From DASCOT01 sp965197275 (GTDB lineage: Bacteria; Acidobacteriota; UBA890; WLXD01): a DNA stretch of 64,000 nucleotides. Shown piece by piece: positions 44,419 to 53,275 of the stretch (position 1 is the first letter of the stretch; every line of letters starts with the position of its first letter). Under the pieces are notes generated by a model that was not told the DNA's origin, did no database searches, and worked only from the letters and a program-made list of their open reading frames with translations. The stretch spans positions 248,001-312,000 of the forward strand of contig CBDAMQ010000032.1 in assembly GCA_965197275.1 (NCBI GenBank), given 5' to 3'. The position numbers and the translations under genes are program-made.

Positions 44419-47400
44419 CGCTCCGCCTTGAGAGCCGGTAGCAGCGGCACGCGCAGTGCGCCGAGCACTGCCGCCAGGCTTGCTAGCATGCCGACCAGGA
44501 GGACAGCGGCCAGCGTCGGTAGCAGCGCGCCCCACGGTAGCTCGGACGTTCCGAGGGCGAACCGCGGCGCGATCGCCAGCAGCGCCGCGACGGTGCCGAT
44601 CAGCGTACCGACGGTGAGCAGAAACGCGTTCTCGGCGAGCACCATGCGCGACAGAAAAGCCCGCCGGAATCCGAAAGCGCGCAGCGTAGCGAGCTCACCG
44701 CGGCGCTCGATCACGTTGCGCACCAGAACGACCCCCAGTCCCATGGTGCCGAGCAGCAACCCCAGTCCCCCCAGCGCCTGGAACGTCGACAGGTAGGTGT
44801 TCTGCACGATCAGGAAACCGGCGATCCTGTCGGCCGTTCGGGTGACGTCGAAACCGAACCGGTCGAGCCGGTCCTCCAGCGCTGCGGTGACTTCCGATTG
44901 GCGCCCGGCGGGCGTATCGATGAGAAAATACGAGAAGCCACTTCGGCTCGGGAAATGGCGCAAGAGGTTGGCCTCGGAGATCAACAACTCGCTCTGGAAG
45001 ATGCTCTCCTGAACTGTGCCGACCAGTCGGAGCGTCAGGGGCTCGCCGCGCTCTCCCTCGATCGTCAGCTCACCGTCGACCGGTAGCTTGAGAATCCACT
45101 GCATCGAGTTGGCGTCGCCGATGGCGGGGATCACGCCGGGGCCCAGGTCGGTGCGAAGTAGCTCCCATGGGTTGGCGGGAGAATCCAGGTCGGCGCTCAG
45201 TTTGGCGAATCGGAAGCCGCCTCGATCGATGTGGCTGTCCGGGACCCCGAGCAATCGTGGTCGACGCGGTTGGTACAGATTCAGGCAGCTAGCGTCGTCG
45301 CCCGGCACCAGTCGCAGTTGCTCTACTCGCACCGCGTCCATGTGCGCTTCGGCATCAGCGTCGAAACCGAGATCGAAGCGTCCCGCGGCGTCGTTGAGGT
45401 TCTGATGAACCGGGACGTCGGCGACTGCCATGAGCTCGTAGCCGCCGGCCCCCTCCTCGATGACGTGGGTCTCGCGGCCCGGGTCGCGCGTGTTACCGGC
45501 CACGGTGACGATGACAAAGCACGCCGATGCCACCAGCGCCACACTGAGGATGCTGCGGCTCGGGTTCCAGGAGCTGCTTCGCACTGCCATGCCGACGGCC
45601 GCGAACCCCGCGCTGCTGAGGCGGCCATGCGCCCGCCGACACCAGGCTGCGAACGTCGCCAGCCCGCCGATCAGCAGCAACGCGCCGATGCCGAAAGCGA
45701 TGCGCGGGTTGGCTATCTGGTCAGCGGCGAGCGCGAAGGCCAGCAGCGCCAGCGCGGCGACGAAGCAGGTCGCCGCCAGCCAAGGTCGTTGCCGCCGCTG
45801 TGCGTGCTGGGCGGCAGGCATGCGCGTGACGCCGTTCAGAAGTCGGGTCGGCGGGAGGCGCCGCAAACGACGCACGGCTGTCCAGATCGAGCCGACAGCG
45901 GCGATGGTGGAAATAACGAGTCCGACGAGCAGCGTGGCGGGCAACACGTGGAGGTACAGGAGCGGCGAGCCGACCGCCGCCAGCCAGATCGTCCGCAACC
46001 CCCACAGCATGAGGTTGCCGTACAACACTGCCGCGCCCAACCCGGCGGCGCCGCCTAGCAGCGCGATCACCGTCCCCTCGAAGAGGAACCTCCGCTGCAC
46101 CCTCTTGAGCGGATAACCGACCGCCAGCAGCAGTCCGATCTCCCTGCCTCGCCGTTCGATGCCGAGCGTGAACAGCAGGCCGACGATTAGCAGCGCCGAC
46201 AGGATGAGGAAGAAGCTGAAGGCGAGAAACAGCTGGCCGAAGTCGCTCGCCCCTGCCGCCGCCTCGAGGCCCTGTGCCTTGACGTCAGCGAACCTGAAGC
46301 CATAGTCGCCGGGTTGAAGACGTCCCAGCAGCGTCGAGCCCAGCTCGGTGGCGAAACCCGCGGCGTCGACTCCCATGGGTATTGCCACCCGGACCGTGGT
46401 GGTGGCGCCGTAACGTGTGCTCCACAGCCGCCGGCCGGTGCTGGCGGTAACGAAGGACTTCGGCGTACCGCGGTAGGCGTCCCAGTACTCCTCGTCGACG
46501 TCGCGGATGACGCTCAGATCGACGGGGAACGGTGGCTCCCAGTCGGCAATGTTGTCGACCCCCTCGATGCCCGGATACTCGGGGGTGAGCTCGTCGTCGA
46601 CCGCCAGCCCGCGCATCGCGACGATACCGGCAACTCGAAAGGCGGTCTCTTCGGTGCGCAACTGCTCGTCGAGTCCGACGACGTAATAACTCATTCGCAG
46701 CTCGTCACCCACTGCCGCTTCGAGGTCGGTAGCGGCCCATTCGTTGAGCAGAATCTCATCGTCCGCCAGTGCCGATGCCGGAGCACCGTCAAGCAGTTGG
46801 AGACCTTCGAACGGCGGCGCGCTGTCGGCCAAGTCCATCGCCAGCACCATCGAGTAGGGCGTCTGCCGGTCAGCGATTCGTAGGCCGTTCGACATATACA
46901 GCTGCAGCCGCTGCGTTGATGCGCCCAGGTCCCGTGCGGTGGCCTCGATGGTGTCGACCAGAGCTGGTCGAAGGACGAACCCGTCGCTCTCGATCTCGAT
47001 GAGCGTCGTCCCCGACGGCTGCTCGATCGGGCGCAGCTGGAGCCCGACATCAGCGAGGGTCAGCGTGTCCACCAGCAGCGGATCCGCATCGGTGTTGCTG
47101 TCCCCACGCCGGTCCAGCAACAACGAGTTGACGCGTCCCTCCTGCTCGAGCGCGGTTTGCAGATCATCGAGCGACAGGAACGCGCTCAGCGGAAAGGCTT
47201 GATGGGGGTTGAGATCGAAACGACCCATGCCGCGATCGGGCACCACTCGTATCAAGCTGGTGCGTATCGTTCCGACGACGTCCTCGGCCTCTCGGCTACC
47301 GAGCAGCGTGTCTCTCGGCACCTCACTACCGAGCCGGAAACGTACCAGCAGCTGGTCGCCGATCTGCGCTTCGAGCTCGCGCTGCAGAGCTGCGTTGATG

Positions 47401-47852
47401 ACGATCGACGGAAACAACTGGCCGCTGGCGCGCGCGAAGCTCCATGCAGGCGGGCGGACGCCAGTGTGGCGCTGAAACACCTGCGACGTGGTCGGCTCGT
47501 CGAACAGCTGGGCGAACGCCGCGTCGATACCGAGCACGTTGATCTGCGCGGCGCGCGCCCGGGTGCCGGCGTGCACGGCGTTGCCGCGCAGCAGGATGGC
47601 GCCCGCAACGCGCTCGAAGTCGGCGTCGAAATCGCTGCGGGCCGCAATCTCGCCAGCGAGGTCGGCGCGGAAGAAGCGCTCGGCCACCAGCGACGAATCG
47701 ATATGTCCGAGACGGTCGAGGGTCAGATCACGCAGGCTAGCGCGCACGGAATCGCCCACCAGCAAGGCTCCCGTCAGCACCGCCGTGCACACGGCAACCG
47801 CCAGCGCGACGGTGACGTTGACTCGCCAGTGATGCGTCAGCCCTCTATGCAC
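44415..47852 (-). CDS. large FtsX-type ABC transporter permease
   Basis: 1145 residues. An N-terminal helix (VTVALAVAVCTAVLTGALLVG) precedes a large periplasmic domain. Multiple transmembrane helices follow in the two FtsX modules (FFLILSALLIVGLLFTLGIE, GTVIALLGGAAGLGAAVLYG; LGGLGLLLGTMGLGVVLVRN and the C-terminal VGTLIGTVAALLAIAP). Both modules are in one chain, unlike LolC/E, where they are split. Together with the ATPase encoded just upstream (16-base overlap) it forms a type VII exporter-like machine acting on envelope substrates. Substrate unknown. Confidence 0.85.
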   Translation of the reverse strand: MHRGLTHHWRVNVTVALAVAVCTAVLTGALLVGDSVRASLRDLTLDRLGHIDSSLVAERFFRADLAGEIAARSDFDADFERVAGAILLRGNAVHAGTRARAAQINVLGIDAAFAQLFDEPTTSQVFQRHTGVRPPAWSFARASGQLFPSIVINAALQRELEAQIGDQLLVRFRLGSEVPRDTLLGSREAEDVVGTIRTSLIRVVPDRGMGRFDLNPHQAFPLSAFLSLDDLQTALEQEGRVNSLLLDRRGDSNTDADPLLVDTLTLADVGLQLRPIEQPSGTTLIEIESDGFVLRPALVDTIEATARDLGASTQRLQLYMSNGLRIADRQTPYSMVLAMDLADSAPPFEGLQLLDGAPASALADDEILLNEWAATDLEAAVGDELRMSYYVVGLDEQLRTEETAFRVAGIVAMRGLAVDDELTPEYPGIEGVDNIADWEPPFPVDLSVIRDVDEEYWDAYRGTPKSFVTASTGRRLWSTRYGATTTVRVAIPMGVDAAGFATELGSTLLGRLQPGDYGFRFADVKAQGLEAAAGASDFGQLFLAFSFFLILSALLIVGLLFTLGIERRGREIGLLLAVGYPLKRVQRRFLFEGTVIALLGGAAGLGAAVLYGNLMLWGLRTIWLAAVGSPLLYLHVLPATLLVGLVISTIAAVGSIWTAVRRLRRLPPTRLLNGVTRMPAAQHAQRRQRPWLAATCFVAALALLAFALAADQIANPRIAFGIGALLLIGGLATFAAWCRRAHGRLSSAGFAAVGMAVRSSSWNPSRSILSVALVASACFVIVTVAGNTRDPGRETHVIEEGAGGYELMAVADVPVHQNLNDAAGRFDLGFDADAEAHMDAVRVEQLRLVPGDDASCLNLYQPRRPRLLGVPDSHIDRGGFRFAKLSADLDSPANPWELLRTDLGPGVIPAIGDANSMQWILKLPVDGELTIEGERGEPLTLRLVGTVQESIFQSELLISEANLLRHFPSRSGFSYFLIDTPAGRQSEVTAALEDRLDRFGFDVTRTADRIAGFLIVQNTYLSTFQALGGLGLLLGTMGLGVVLVRNVIERRGELATLRAFGFRRAFLSRMVLAENAFLLTVGTLIGTVAALLAIAPRFALGTSELPWGALLPTLAAVLLVGMLASLAAVLGALRVPLLPALKAER

Positions 47853-48505
47853 TGGCCCTCCCGCAACTGCAACCGGCGTCCGAAGCGCAGCGCCAGATCG
47901 GAGCTATGCGTCACCACCAACAGCACGTTGGACTCGTGCTCATGCAACTCCAGCAGCAGATCCGCGACCGCATCGGCGGTGCGGCGGTCGAGGTTCCCGG
48001 TCGGCTCGTCGCAAAGCAGCACCGCTGGCTGATTGATCAAGGCACGCGCGATCGCTACACGCTGGCGCTCGCCGCCGGACAGTTGCGCTGGCCGATGGTC
48101 GAGTCGATGGCCCAGCCCGACACGCTCCAGCAGCCGCCGGGCGCGTTCGTCACCGGCGTCGCGTCCGCCGAACGCCAGCGTCGGCACGAGGGTGTTCTCG
48201 AGCACACTGTATTGCGGCAGCAGATGATGGTCCTGAAAGACGAAGCCGATGGACTCGTTGCGAAAGCGCGCCATGTCCGGTTCGCTCAAACCGAGGGGCT
48301 CGCGTCCACCAATTGTCACCCTGCCGCTCGTCGGAGGCTCGAGCGTGCCGATGATATGTAGCAGCGTGCTCTTGCCGGAGCCGGAGGGCCCCATGATGGC
48401 CGCCGAGTCGCCCGCGGTGACGTCGAACGACACACCGTCGAGCACCGGCACGGTCGTATCACCGAGCTCGAACTGCTTGACGATGTTGGCAACCTGCAGG
48501 TCCAC
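47837..48505 (-). CDS. ABC transporter ATP-binding protein, LolD/MacB type
   Basis: 222 residues, cytosolic. Walker A GPSGSGKS (39-46), Q-loop FVFQDHHLLPQ, signature LSGGERQRVAIARAL, Walker B VLLCDEPTGNLD and the H-loop VVTHSSD are all present. The LDRRTADAV-like segment after Walker B fits the MacB/LolD group, which drives FtsX-type permeases by mechanotransmission. It overlaps the permease gene. Confidence 0.95.
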   Translation of the reverse strand: MDLQVANIVKQFELGDTTVPVLDGVSFDVTAGDSAAIMGPSGSGKSTLLHIIGTLEPPTSGRVTIGGREPLGLSEPDMARFRNESIGFVFQDHHLLPQYSVLENTLVPTLAFGGRDAGDERARRLLERVGLGHRLDHRPAQLSGGERQRVAIARALINQPAVLLCDEPTGNLDRRTADAVADLLLELHEHESNVLLVVTHSSDLALRFGRRLQLREGQCIEG

Positions 48506-48532
48506 GCGATTCCTCCGGATCTGTCTGCCCGG

Positions 48533-48952
48533 CTACTCGACGCTCCCGGCTTCCTGGATCTGATCGGCGAGGAAAGCCGGGATCTGGACGGCCCGCGGTC
48601 CCGATTCCTCCATTGCACAACAGACCGATGTCATGGTCCCGGTACCGACCAGGCGGTCGCCGACGCAGATGGTGAACCCGTAGGTCAGCGCCTTGCTTCC
48701 CTTGCGCAGCACCCGCAGGTGGATGTCGACGATATCGTTGAAACGTGCCGGCGACTTGAACTGTGCCTCCACAGCGACGCGCGGCCATCCGAGATGCACC
48801 CCATCGTGATCCATGTGCACGCTGGCGCCAAGGGCCTCGATGAACGCGTGCTCGGCGTTCTCCATGAATACGATCAGTCGGGAGAAGTGCACAATTCCCG
48901 CCATGTCGGTGTCGGAGAACTCGACCTTGCGTTGAATCGTCAGCTCGTGCAT
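48533..48952 (-). CDS. YbgC-like acyl-CoA thioesterase
   Basis: 139 residues with a single hotdog fold. The 4-hydroxybenzoyl-CoA thioesterase active-site pattern FSDTDMAGIVHFSRL contains the catalytic Asp16. The helix MENAEHAFIEALG and the strands that follow are typical. It hydrolyses acyl-CoA thioesters in the cytosol; chain preference is unknown. It overlaps the glycosyltransferase gene by 13 bases. Confidence 0.9.
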   Translation of the reverse strand: MHELTIQRKVEFSDTDMAGIVHFSRLIVFMENAEHAFIEALGASVHMDHDGVHLGWPRVAVEAQFKSPARFNDIVDIHLRVLRKGSKALTYGFTICVGDRLVGTGTMTSVCCAMEESGPRAVQIPAFLADQIQEAGSVE

Positions 48953-50238
48953 ACCCAGCGCTCGTACTCACGCAACGTCGCCGCCGCCATCGCCTCATCG
49001 GAGAGCTCGCGCTCGACAACCTGCCTGCCGGCGCGCCCGAGCTCACGGACTCGCTCAGGATCGCGCATCAGCGCTTCGAGCGCATCCACCACTGCCTCCT
49101 CCGAGTCCGGATCGAACAGCAGTCCACCGCCGGTCCACTCGATGAGCTCCGGGAAGCCGCCGTGTGCGGGCACCACCACGGGCACGGAGCTGGCCATCGC
49201 CTCCAGCGCTGGCAGCCCCTTGGATTCTCTGTAGACAGTCGGCAGGCAGAGGACGTCAATGGAACCGAGAAACTGCATCTTGGCGTCGCGGTCGACCTCG
49301 CCGACCCAATCGACCTGGCTCGACAGGCCCTGGTCAGCCACCGAGCGTCGCTGCTCATCCACGTACGCCGCGTCGCGCTTGCCCACATACCCGGCGATGC
49401 GCAGGCGGATCGGTCGATCGGCGTCGCGCTGGGTCAGCTGACGGAAGGCAGCGACGAGACGGTGGAGTCCCTTTTCCGGACATTGTCTCGCGAGAAACCC
49501 GATGGTGAACGGGGCATCGGCGGGCCGTGCCCGGGTCTCGTGGCCGTGCAGTGTGACGCCGAGTCGGACGACGCGAATCTTCTCGGCTGCTGTCCCAAGG
49601 TAGCTGCGCACGTGGTCAGCGTAGTACTGATTCGGTGCCACGAACCCGTCGACATCGATCGCATGGGCCCGCAACTCCGACACGAAGCGTGTTCGGTAAG
49701 GCTCCACTATCTCGTCGATGAACAGGTCCTCGCCCTGAACACCGCACAACACCGGCACCTGCAGCTCGCGCTTGAGCGTACGTGCCAGTCCCAGTAGCAA
49801 CGCGTTGGTTATGTGAACGATCTGCGGCTTGAAATCGTCCCGCAGCCACGCCACCAGGCGCTCGAGCTCCGGACGCTGACGGCCGTCCTCGCCGCGCAAC
49901 ACCGACAGCGCCAGCTGCCCGAGCTCCTCGCCCTGGGTGGCGCTCGGGCCCGCCAGGCGCGAGACGCCGCGCAGCAACGCTGGCCGATCGAGCAGCCAGT
50001 GCAGGAAGCCGGGGCTGCGCTGGAACAGCTTCCAGCGTTGTTCTAGGTAGACGTTGACGGCGCCGTAGAAGACGCGGTCGATGCTCACGTCGTCTTCGTC
50101 GGTGCGAATCGGCGTGTACATTGGAATCAGCGCGACGTCGTGTCCGCGCTGCTGCAGCGCTGCTGCAAGCGTGTTGTCGTGCAGGCAGCTACCGCAGTAC
50201 ATCCCTGCCGCGCCGGCGGTGATATAGGCGATACGCAT
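48940..50238 (-). CDS. family 4 glycosyltransferase
   Basis: 432 residues of GT-B fold. The N-terminal acceptor domain (RIAYITAGAAGMYCGSCLHDN, ALQQRGHDVALIPMYTP) is followed by the Glycos_transf_1 domain (TIGFLARQCPEKGLHRLVAAF, then the EX7E-type region ESKGLPALEAMASSVPVV). The nucleotide-sugar donor and acceptor are unknown. It lies 10 bases after the symporter gene and overlaps the thioesterase gene. Confidence 0.9.
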   Translation of the reverse strand: MRIAYITAGAAGMYCGSCLHDNTLAAALQQRGHDVALIPMYTPIRTDEDDVSIDRVFYGAVNVYLEQRWKLFQRSPGFLHWLLDRPALLRGVSRLAGPSATQGEELGQLALSVLRGEDGRQRPELERLVAWLRDDFKPQIVHITNALLLGLARTLKRELQVPVLCGVQGEDLFIDEIVEPYRTRFVSELRAHAIDVDGFVAPNQYYADHVRSYLGTAAEKIRVVRLGVTLHGHETRARPADAPFTIGFLARQCPEKGLHRLVAAFRQLTQRDADRPIRLRIAGYVGKRDAAYVDEQRRSVADQGLSSQVDWVGEVDRDAKMQFLGSIDVLCLPTVYRESKGLPALEAMASSVPVVVPAHGGFPELIEWTGGGLLFDPDSEEAVVDALEALMRDPERVRELGRAGRQVVERELSDEAMAAATLREYERWVCTS

Positions 50239-50248
50239 ACCGGGTCGA

Positions 50249-51718
50249 CTAGGCCGCTGGCGGAGCGATGAAGCGGTTGACGTGCTCGTCGTCCGGCGGC
50301 GTCGTCAGCAGCGACACGACCACCATCGCCAGAGTCGATGCCGCCAGGATTACCGCCACCGCCATGACGCCGCTGCCGCCCACGGTATAGGTGCGGTCAC
50401 CCCACCCCTGGTAGAAGAAGTAGCTCCAGAGCACCACCACGGTGCCGACGCAGGCGGCGGCCCCTTCCTTGGTGCTGCGGCGCCAGAACAGTGCTCCGAA
50501 GGCTATCGGGGCCAGCGCTGCGAAGCCGGAGAACGACCAGGTAGCGAGGTCGAAGATGCTGCGGTTCGAGACCAGGAACAGCGCGTAGGTGAAAGCCAGG
50601 ATCCCGGCGACGAAGAGTCGACCGGTGAGAATCTGTTGCCGGTCGGTGAGGCCGTCGGTCCGACCGTAGTGGCGCACGATGTCCTCGGTGAACATGGTCC
50701 CCAGCGACAGTACCTGCGAGTCGAGCGACGACATCACGGCGGCGAAGACGCCGGCCGCCAGCAACCCGGCGAGGAACTCGGGGGCGTGCATGGTGATCAT
50801 GCGCACCAGGATCGAGTTTGACTGACCGCCGACGAGACCCGGAAAGTCGAGCCGACCAGCAATCCCGAGCAGGACCGGGGGGAGCCAGACGGCGGCGATG
50901 CACAGCGGGTACACCATCACCGTGAGCCGGAAGTTCTCCAGCCGCCTGGCGCTGAGCCAGTGCATGAACATGTGCGGGAACATTGCCGGGGAGAGCGGGA
51001 TGAGCGAGTACGTGAGCCAGCGCACCGGCGAGAAGTTGCCCTCCCGCACCAGCAGCTCCGGCGCCTCTGCCGCGATTCTGCCCATCACCGTGCCGAGGCC
51101 GCCCATGTTGCGAAACACCACGAACACCGTGGCCCCTCCGAGCACCATGAAGACGATCGTCTGGAACGTGTTGACCCAGGCGGTGCCGCGTAATCCGCCG
51201 AAGGTGACGTAGGTCAAGACGACTAGGCAGATGACCAGTCCGCCAACCCATTCCGGCACCTGGCCCCCGGTCACCTGGTTGAGCGTCACCCCGCCGGCCA
51301 TCACGCCGATGAGCAGGTATGGGATCACCAGGCCGAGCAGCACCACGAACAGCAACAGGCCAAGCGAGTCCGATTCCCAGCGGTCACGGAAGAACTGCAC
51401 CTGCGTCACGTAGCCGTGGCGCTTGCCTACCGCCCAGGCGCGCGTGCCGACGAAGAAGAAGATCGCCGGGATCACCAGCCCGGAGATCGCCGGCATGAAG
51501 CCGAACACTCCGATCCCGGCGTGGTAGGCCTCGCCTGAGGCGCCCAACAGTGCGAACGCGGTCATGTTGGTGCCGAACAGCGACATCAACAGCACGAACG
51601 GGCCGATGGAACGGGTGGCGAGAAAGTAGTCTACGCCGGTGCGCTGGAACAGGCGATTGCTGGATGCGCCGATTGCCAGCACCACCAGCATGTAGGCGGC
51701 GATGATCGCCAGCGTCAT
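50249..51718 (-). CDS. sodium:solute symporter (SSS family)
   Basis: 489 residues with about 13 transmembrane helices. SSS family features are seen: LLMSLFGTNMTAFALLGASGEAY in the sodium-site region of TM1, GLRGTAWVNTFQT, AAVMSSLDSQVLSLGTMFTEDIV and FSGFAALAPIAFGALFWRR. It takes up an organic solute with sodium. Its start overlaps the stop of a small membrane-protein gene by four bases, a pairing common for SSS transporters with DUF3311-like partners. Confidence 0.9.
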   Translation of the reverse strand: MTLAIIAAYMLVVLAIGASSNRLFQRTGVDYFLATRSIGPFVLLMSLFGTNMTAFALLGASGEAYHAGIGVFGFMPAISGLVIPAIFFFVGTRAWAVGKRHGYVTQVQFFRDRWESDSLGLLLFVVLLGLVIPYLLIGVMAGGVTLNQVTGGQVPEWVGGLVICLVVLTYVTFGGLRGTAWVNTFQTIVFMVLGGATVFVVFRNMGGLGTVMGRIAAEAPELLVREGNFSPVRWLTYSLIPLSPAMFPHMFMHWLSARRLENFRLTVMVYPLCIAAVWLPPVLLGIAGRLDFPGLVGGQSNSILVRMITMHAPEFLAGLLAAGVFAAVMSSLDSQVLSLGTMFTEDIVRHYGRTDGLTDRQQILTGRLFVAGILAFTYALFLVSNRSIFDLATWSFSGFAALAPIAFGALFWRRSTKEGAAACVGTVVVLWSYFFYQGWGDRTYTVGGSGVMAVAVILAASTLAMVVVSLLTTPPDDEHVNRFIAPPAA

Positions 51719-51936
51719 CGGTCTTCCCCGGCGTCATCGAGCTCGAGGTGTCGCGGCCACGCCTGGGTAACGAGCATGTACATCACGACCGCCGTCGCCA
51801 GCATGTACACGAGGTGGTAGAGCAACCCCACCGGCAATCCAAGCACCTGCCGCGAATCGTTCCACAGCCACCAATCGGTATGCAGCACGTAGAGCAGCAC
51901 CAGCAGGCCGTACAGCTTCAAACGGTTGCCACTCAT
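51715..51936 (-). CDS. small two-helix membrane protein (DUF3311-like)
   Basis: 73 residues from ATG 51936 (GAGG five bases upstream; a GTG two codons earlier is an alternative). Two hydrophobic helices (KLYGLLVLLYVLHTDWWLW and LLYHLVYMLATAVVMYML) and an acidic tail. Small proteins of this shape are encoded just before SSS symporters and are thought to be accessory subunits. It shows ATGA overlap with the symporter. Confidence 0.75.
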   Translation of the reverse strand: MSGNRLKLYGLLVLLYVLHTDWWLWNDSRQVLGLPVGLLYHLVYMLATAVVMYMLVTQAWPRHLELDDAGEDR

Positions 51937-52000
51937 GCGCACCTCATCGGACGTTTCTGCTATGGGCTCTGGCGCCAGTTGGCTGCGGTTTCCTGGCCGG

Positions 52001-53275
52001 TTAGCGCTTGCCCGTCGTTTCCTGGAGTCGGAAGGGCTCGTACGCCGGTAACGGGCAGAACTTCTCCATCGACTCTAGCAGCCGGCTGACGTTTTTTCTG
52101 TAGACGTTGCCGATCAGCAGGTTCACCAGGTCGTCCTTGAGATCGGGATACTGGTCCAGGAACGCCGCGAAGTTGAACTCCTCAGAGTAGTAGGCGTACA
52201 CCAGCTTGCGCATGGCCTCGATGCCGTCGAGAAACTCGTCGCCGTGGCGGCCGAGCCTGGCGGCCGACAGCTCCTGATGCTCGAACGCATCGAGGATCGA
52301 ATCGGCGGTGTACTCGGCACCCTTCATTGCCAGGAACACTCCCGACGAGTAGATCGGGTCGATAAAACCGAAGGCGTCGCCGACCATTACCCAGCCGTCG
52401 CCGGCGACTTGGTGGCTGGCGTACGAAAAGTCCTTGAGTACCCGCACCTCATGCAGCTGGCGGGCAGCTGCGATCTTGTCCAGCAGCGCCGGGCATCCGG
52501 CGGCCTCCTCGTCGTAGACCTGCTGGGGGTTGTTGCCGCGGCCCTTGACCAGGCGATCGATCGGTCCCACCACCCCGACGCTCACCACCCCTTCCGGCAG
52601 CGGGATGTACCAGAACCAGGTTCTCGGCTTGCTGGTGTACAGGATCAGGGTGGCGCCCTCGTCGACGCCGTGTCCTCTCCAGCCGCCGCTGTAGCGCGTG
52701 TAGAAGGAGCAGTTCATCAGGTTCGGATCGCGCTGCCGCAGCTTCAGCCGCCTGGCGAGCATGGCCGACTGTCCGGTAGCGTCGACCACCACACCGGCCT
52801 GCAGACGATGCGTCGACCCGTCGGCGAAGCAGGCCTCGACACCGTGGGCACGATCACCGTGAAAAAGCACGTCGGTCACACGGGCACGCTCGTGCACCTC
52901 CACGCCGTGCTCGCGGGCGTTGTTCAGCAGCATCTGGTCGAACTCGGCACGGTCGACCTGCCACGTCTGGGCGCTCGGTCCCGGCTCCGTCTCGGAGAAG
53001 TAGAACGGCACGGATCCGCGGCCGCTCTTGGAGAAGAACTGCACCGAGTGCTTGTGGGGGAAGCGGCTGCAGTTCATGTGCTCGAGCACGCCGAGGCGGG
53101 ACAGCGTCCAGTACGTGGCAGGCATGAGCGACTCGCCGATGCGGAAGCGCGGGAACTGCTCGCGTTCCAGCAGCAACACCCGCAGCCCGCCATCTGCGAT
53201 CATCGTCGCGGTCGCCGATCCCGCTGGTCCGCCGCCTACGACGATGGCGTCGTAGGCATCAGCAATGGGATTCAT
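52001..53275 (-). CDS. FAD-dependent halogenase-like monooxygenase
   Basis: 424 residues. The FAD-binding GGGPAG (14-19), the Glu-Arg end of strand two (LLLEREQFPR), GESLMPATYWTL and GDAFGFIDPIYSSGVFLA are all in place. The region near residue 215 reads WFWYIP, matching the WxWxIP signature of flavin-dependent halogenases. Sequences of this sort also include geranylgeranyl-reductase-like oxidases, so halogenation is only a possibility. It has no signal peptide and is cytosolic. It begins on the last base of the TonB receptor stop (TGATG), implying coupled translation. Confidence 0.8.
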   Translation of the reverse strand: MNPIADAYDAIVVGGGPAGSATATMIADGGLRVLLLEREQFPRFRIGESLMPATYWTLSRLGVLEHMNCSRFPHKHSVQFFSKSGRGSVPFYFSETEPGPSAQTWQVDRAEFDQMLLNNAREHGVEVHERARVTDVLFHGDRAHGVEACFADGSTHRLQAGVVVDATGQSAMLARRLKLRQRDPNLMNCSFYTRYSGGWRGHGVDEGATLILYTSKPRTWFWYIPLPEGVVSVGVVGPIDRLVKGRGNNPQQVYDEEAAGCPALLDKIAAARQLHEVRVLKDFSYASHQVAGDGWVMVGDAFGFIDPIYSSGVFLAMKGAEYTADSILDAFEHQELSAARLGRHGDEFLDGIEAMRKLVYAYYSEEFNFAAFLDQYPDLKDDLVNLLIGNVYRKNVSRLLESMEKFCPLPAYEPFRLQETTGKR

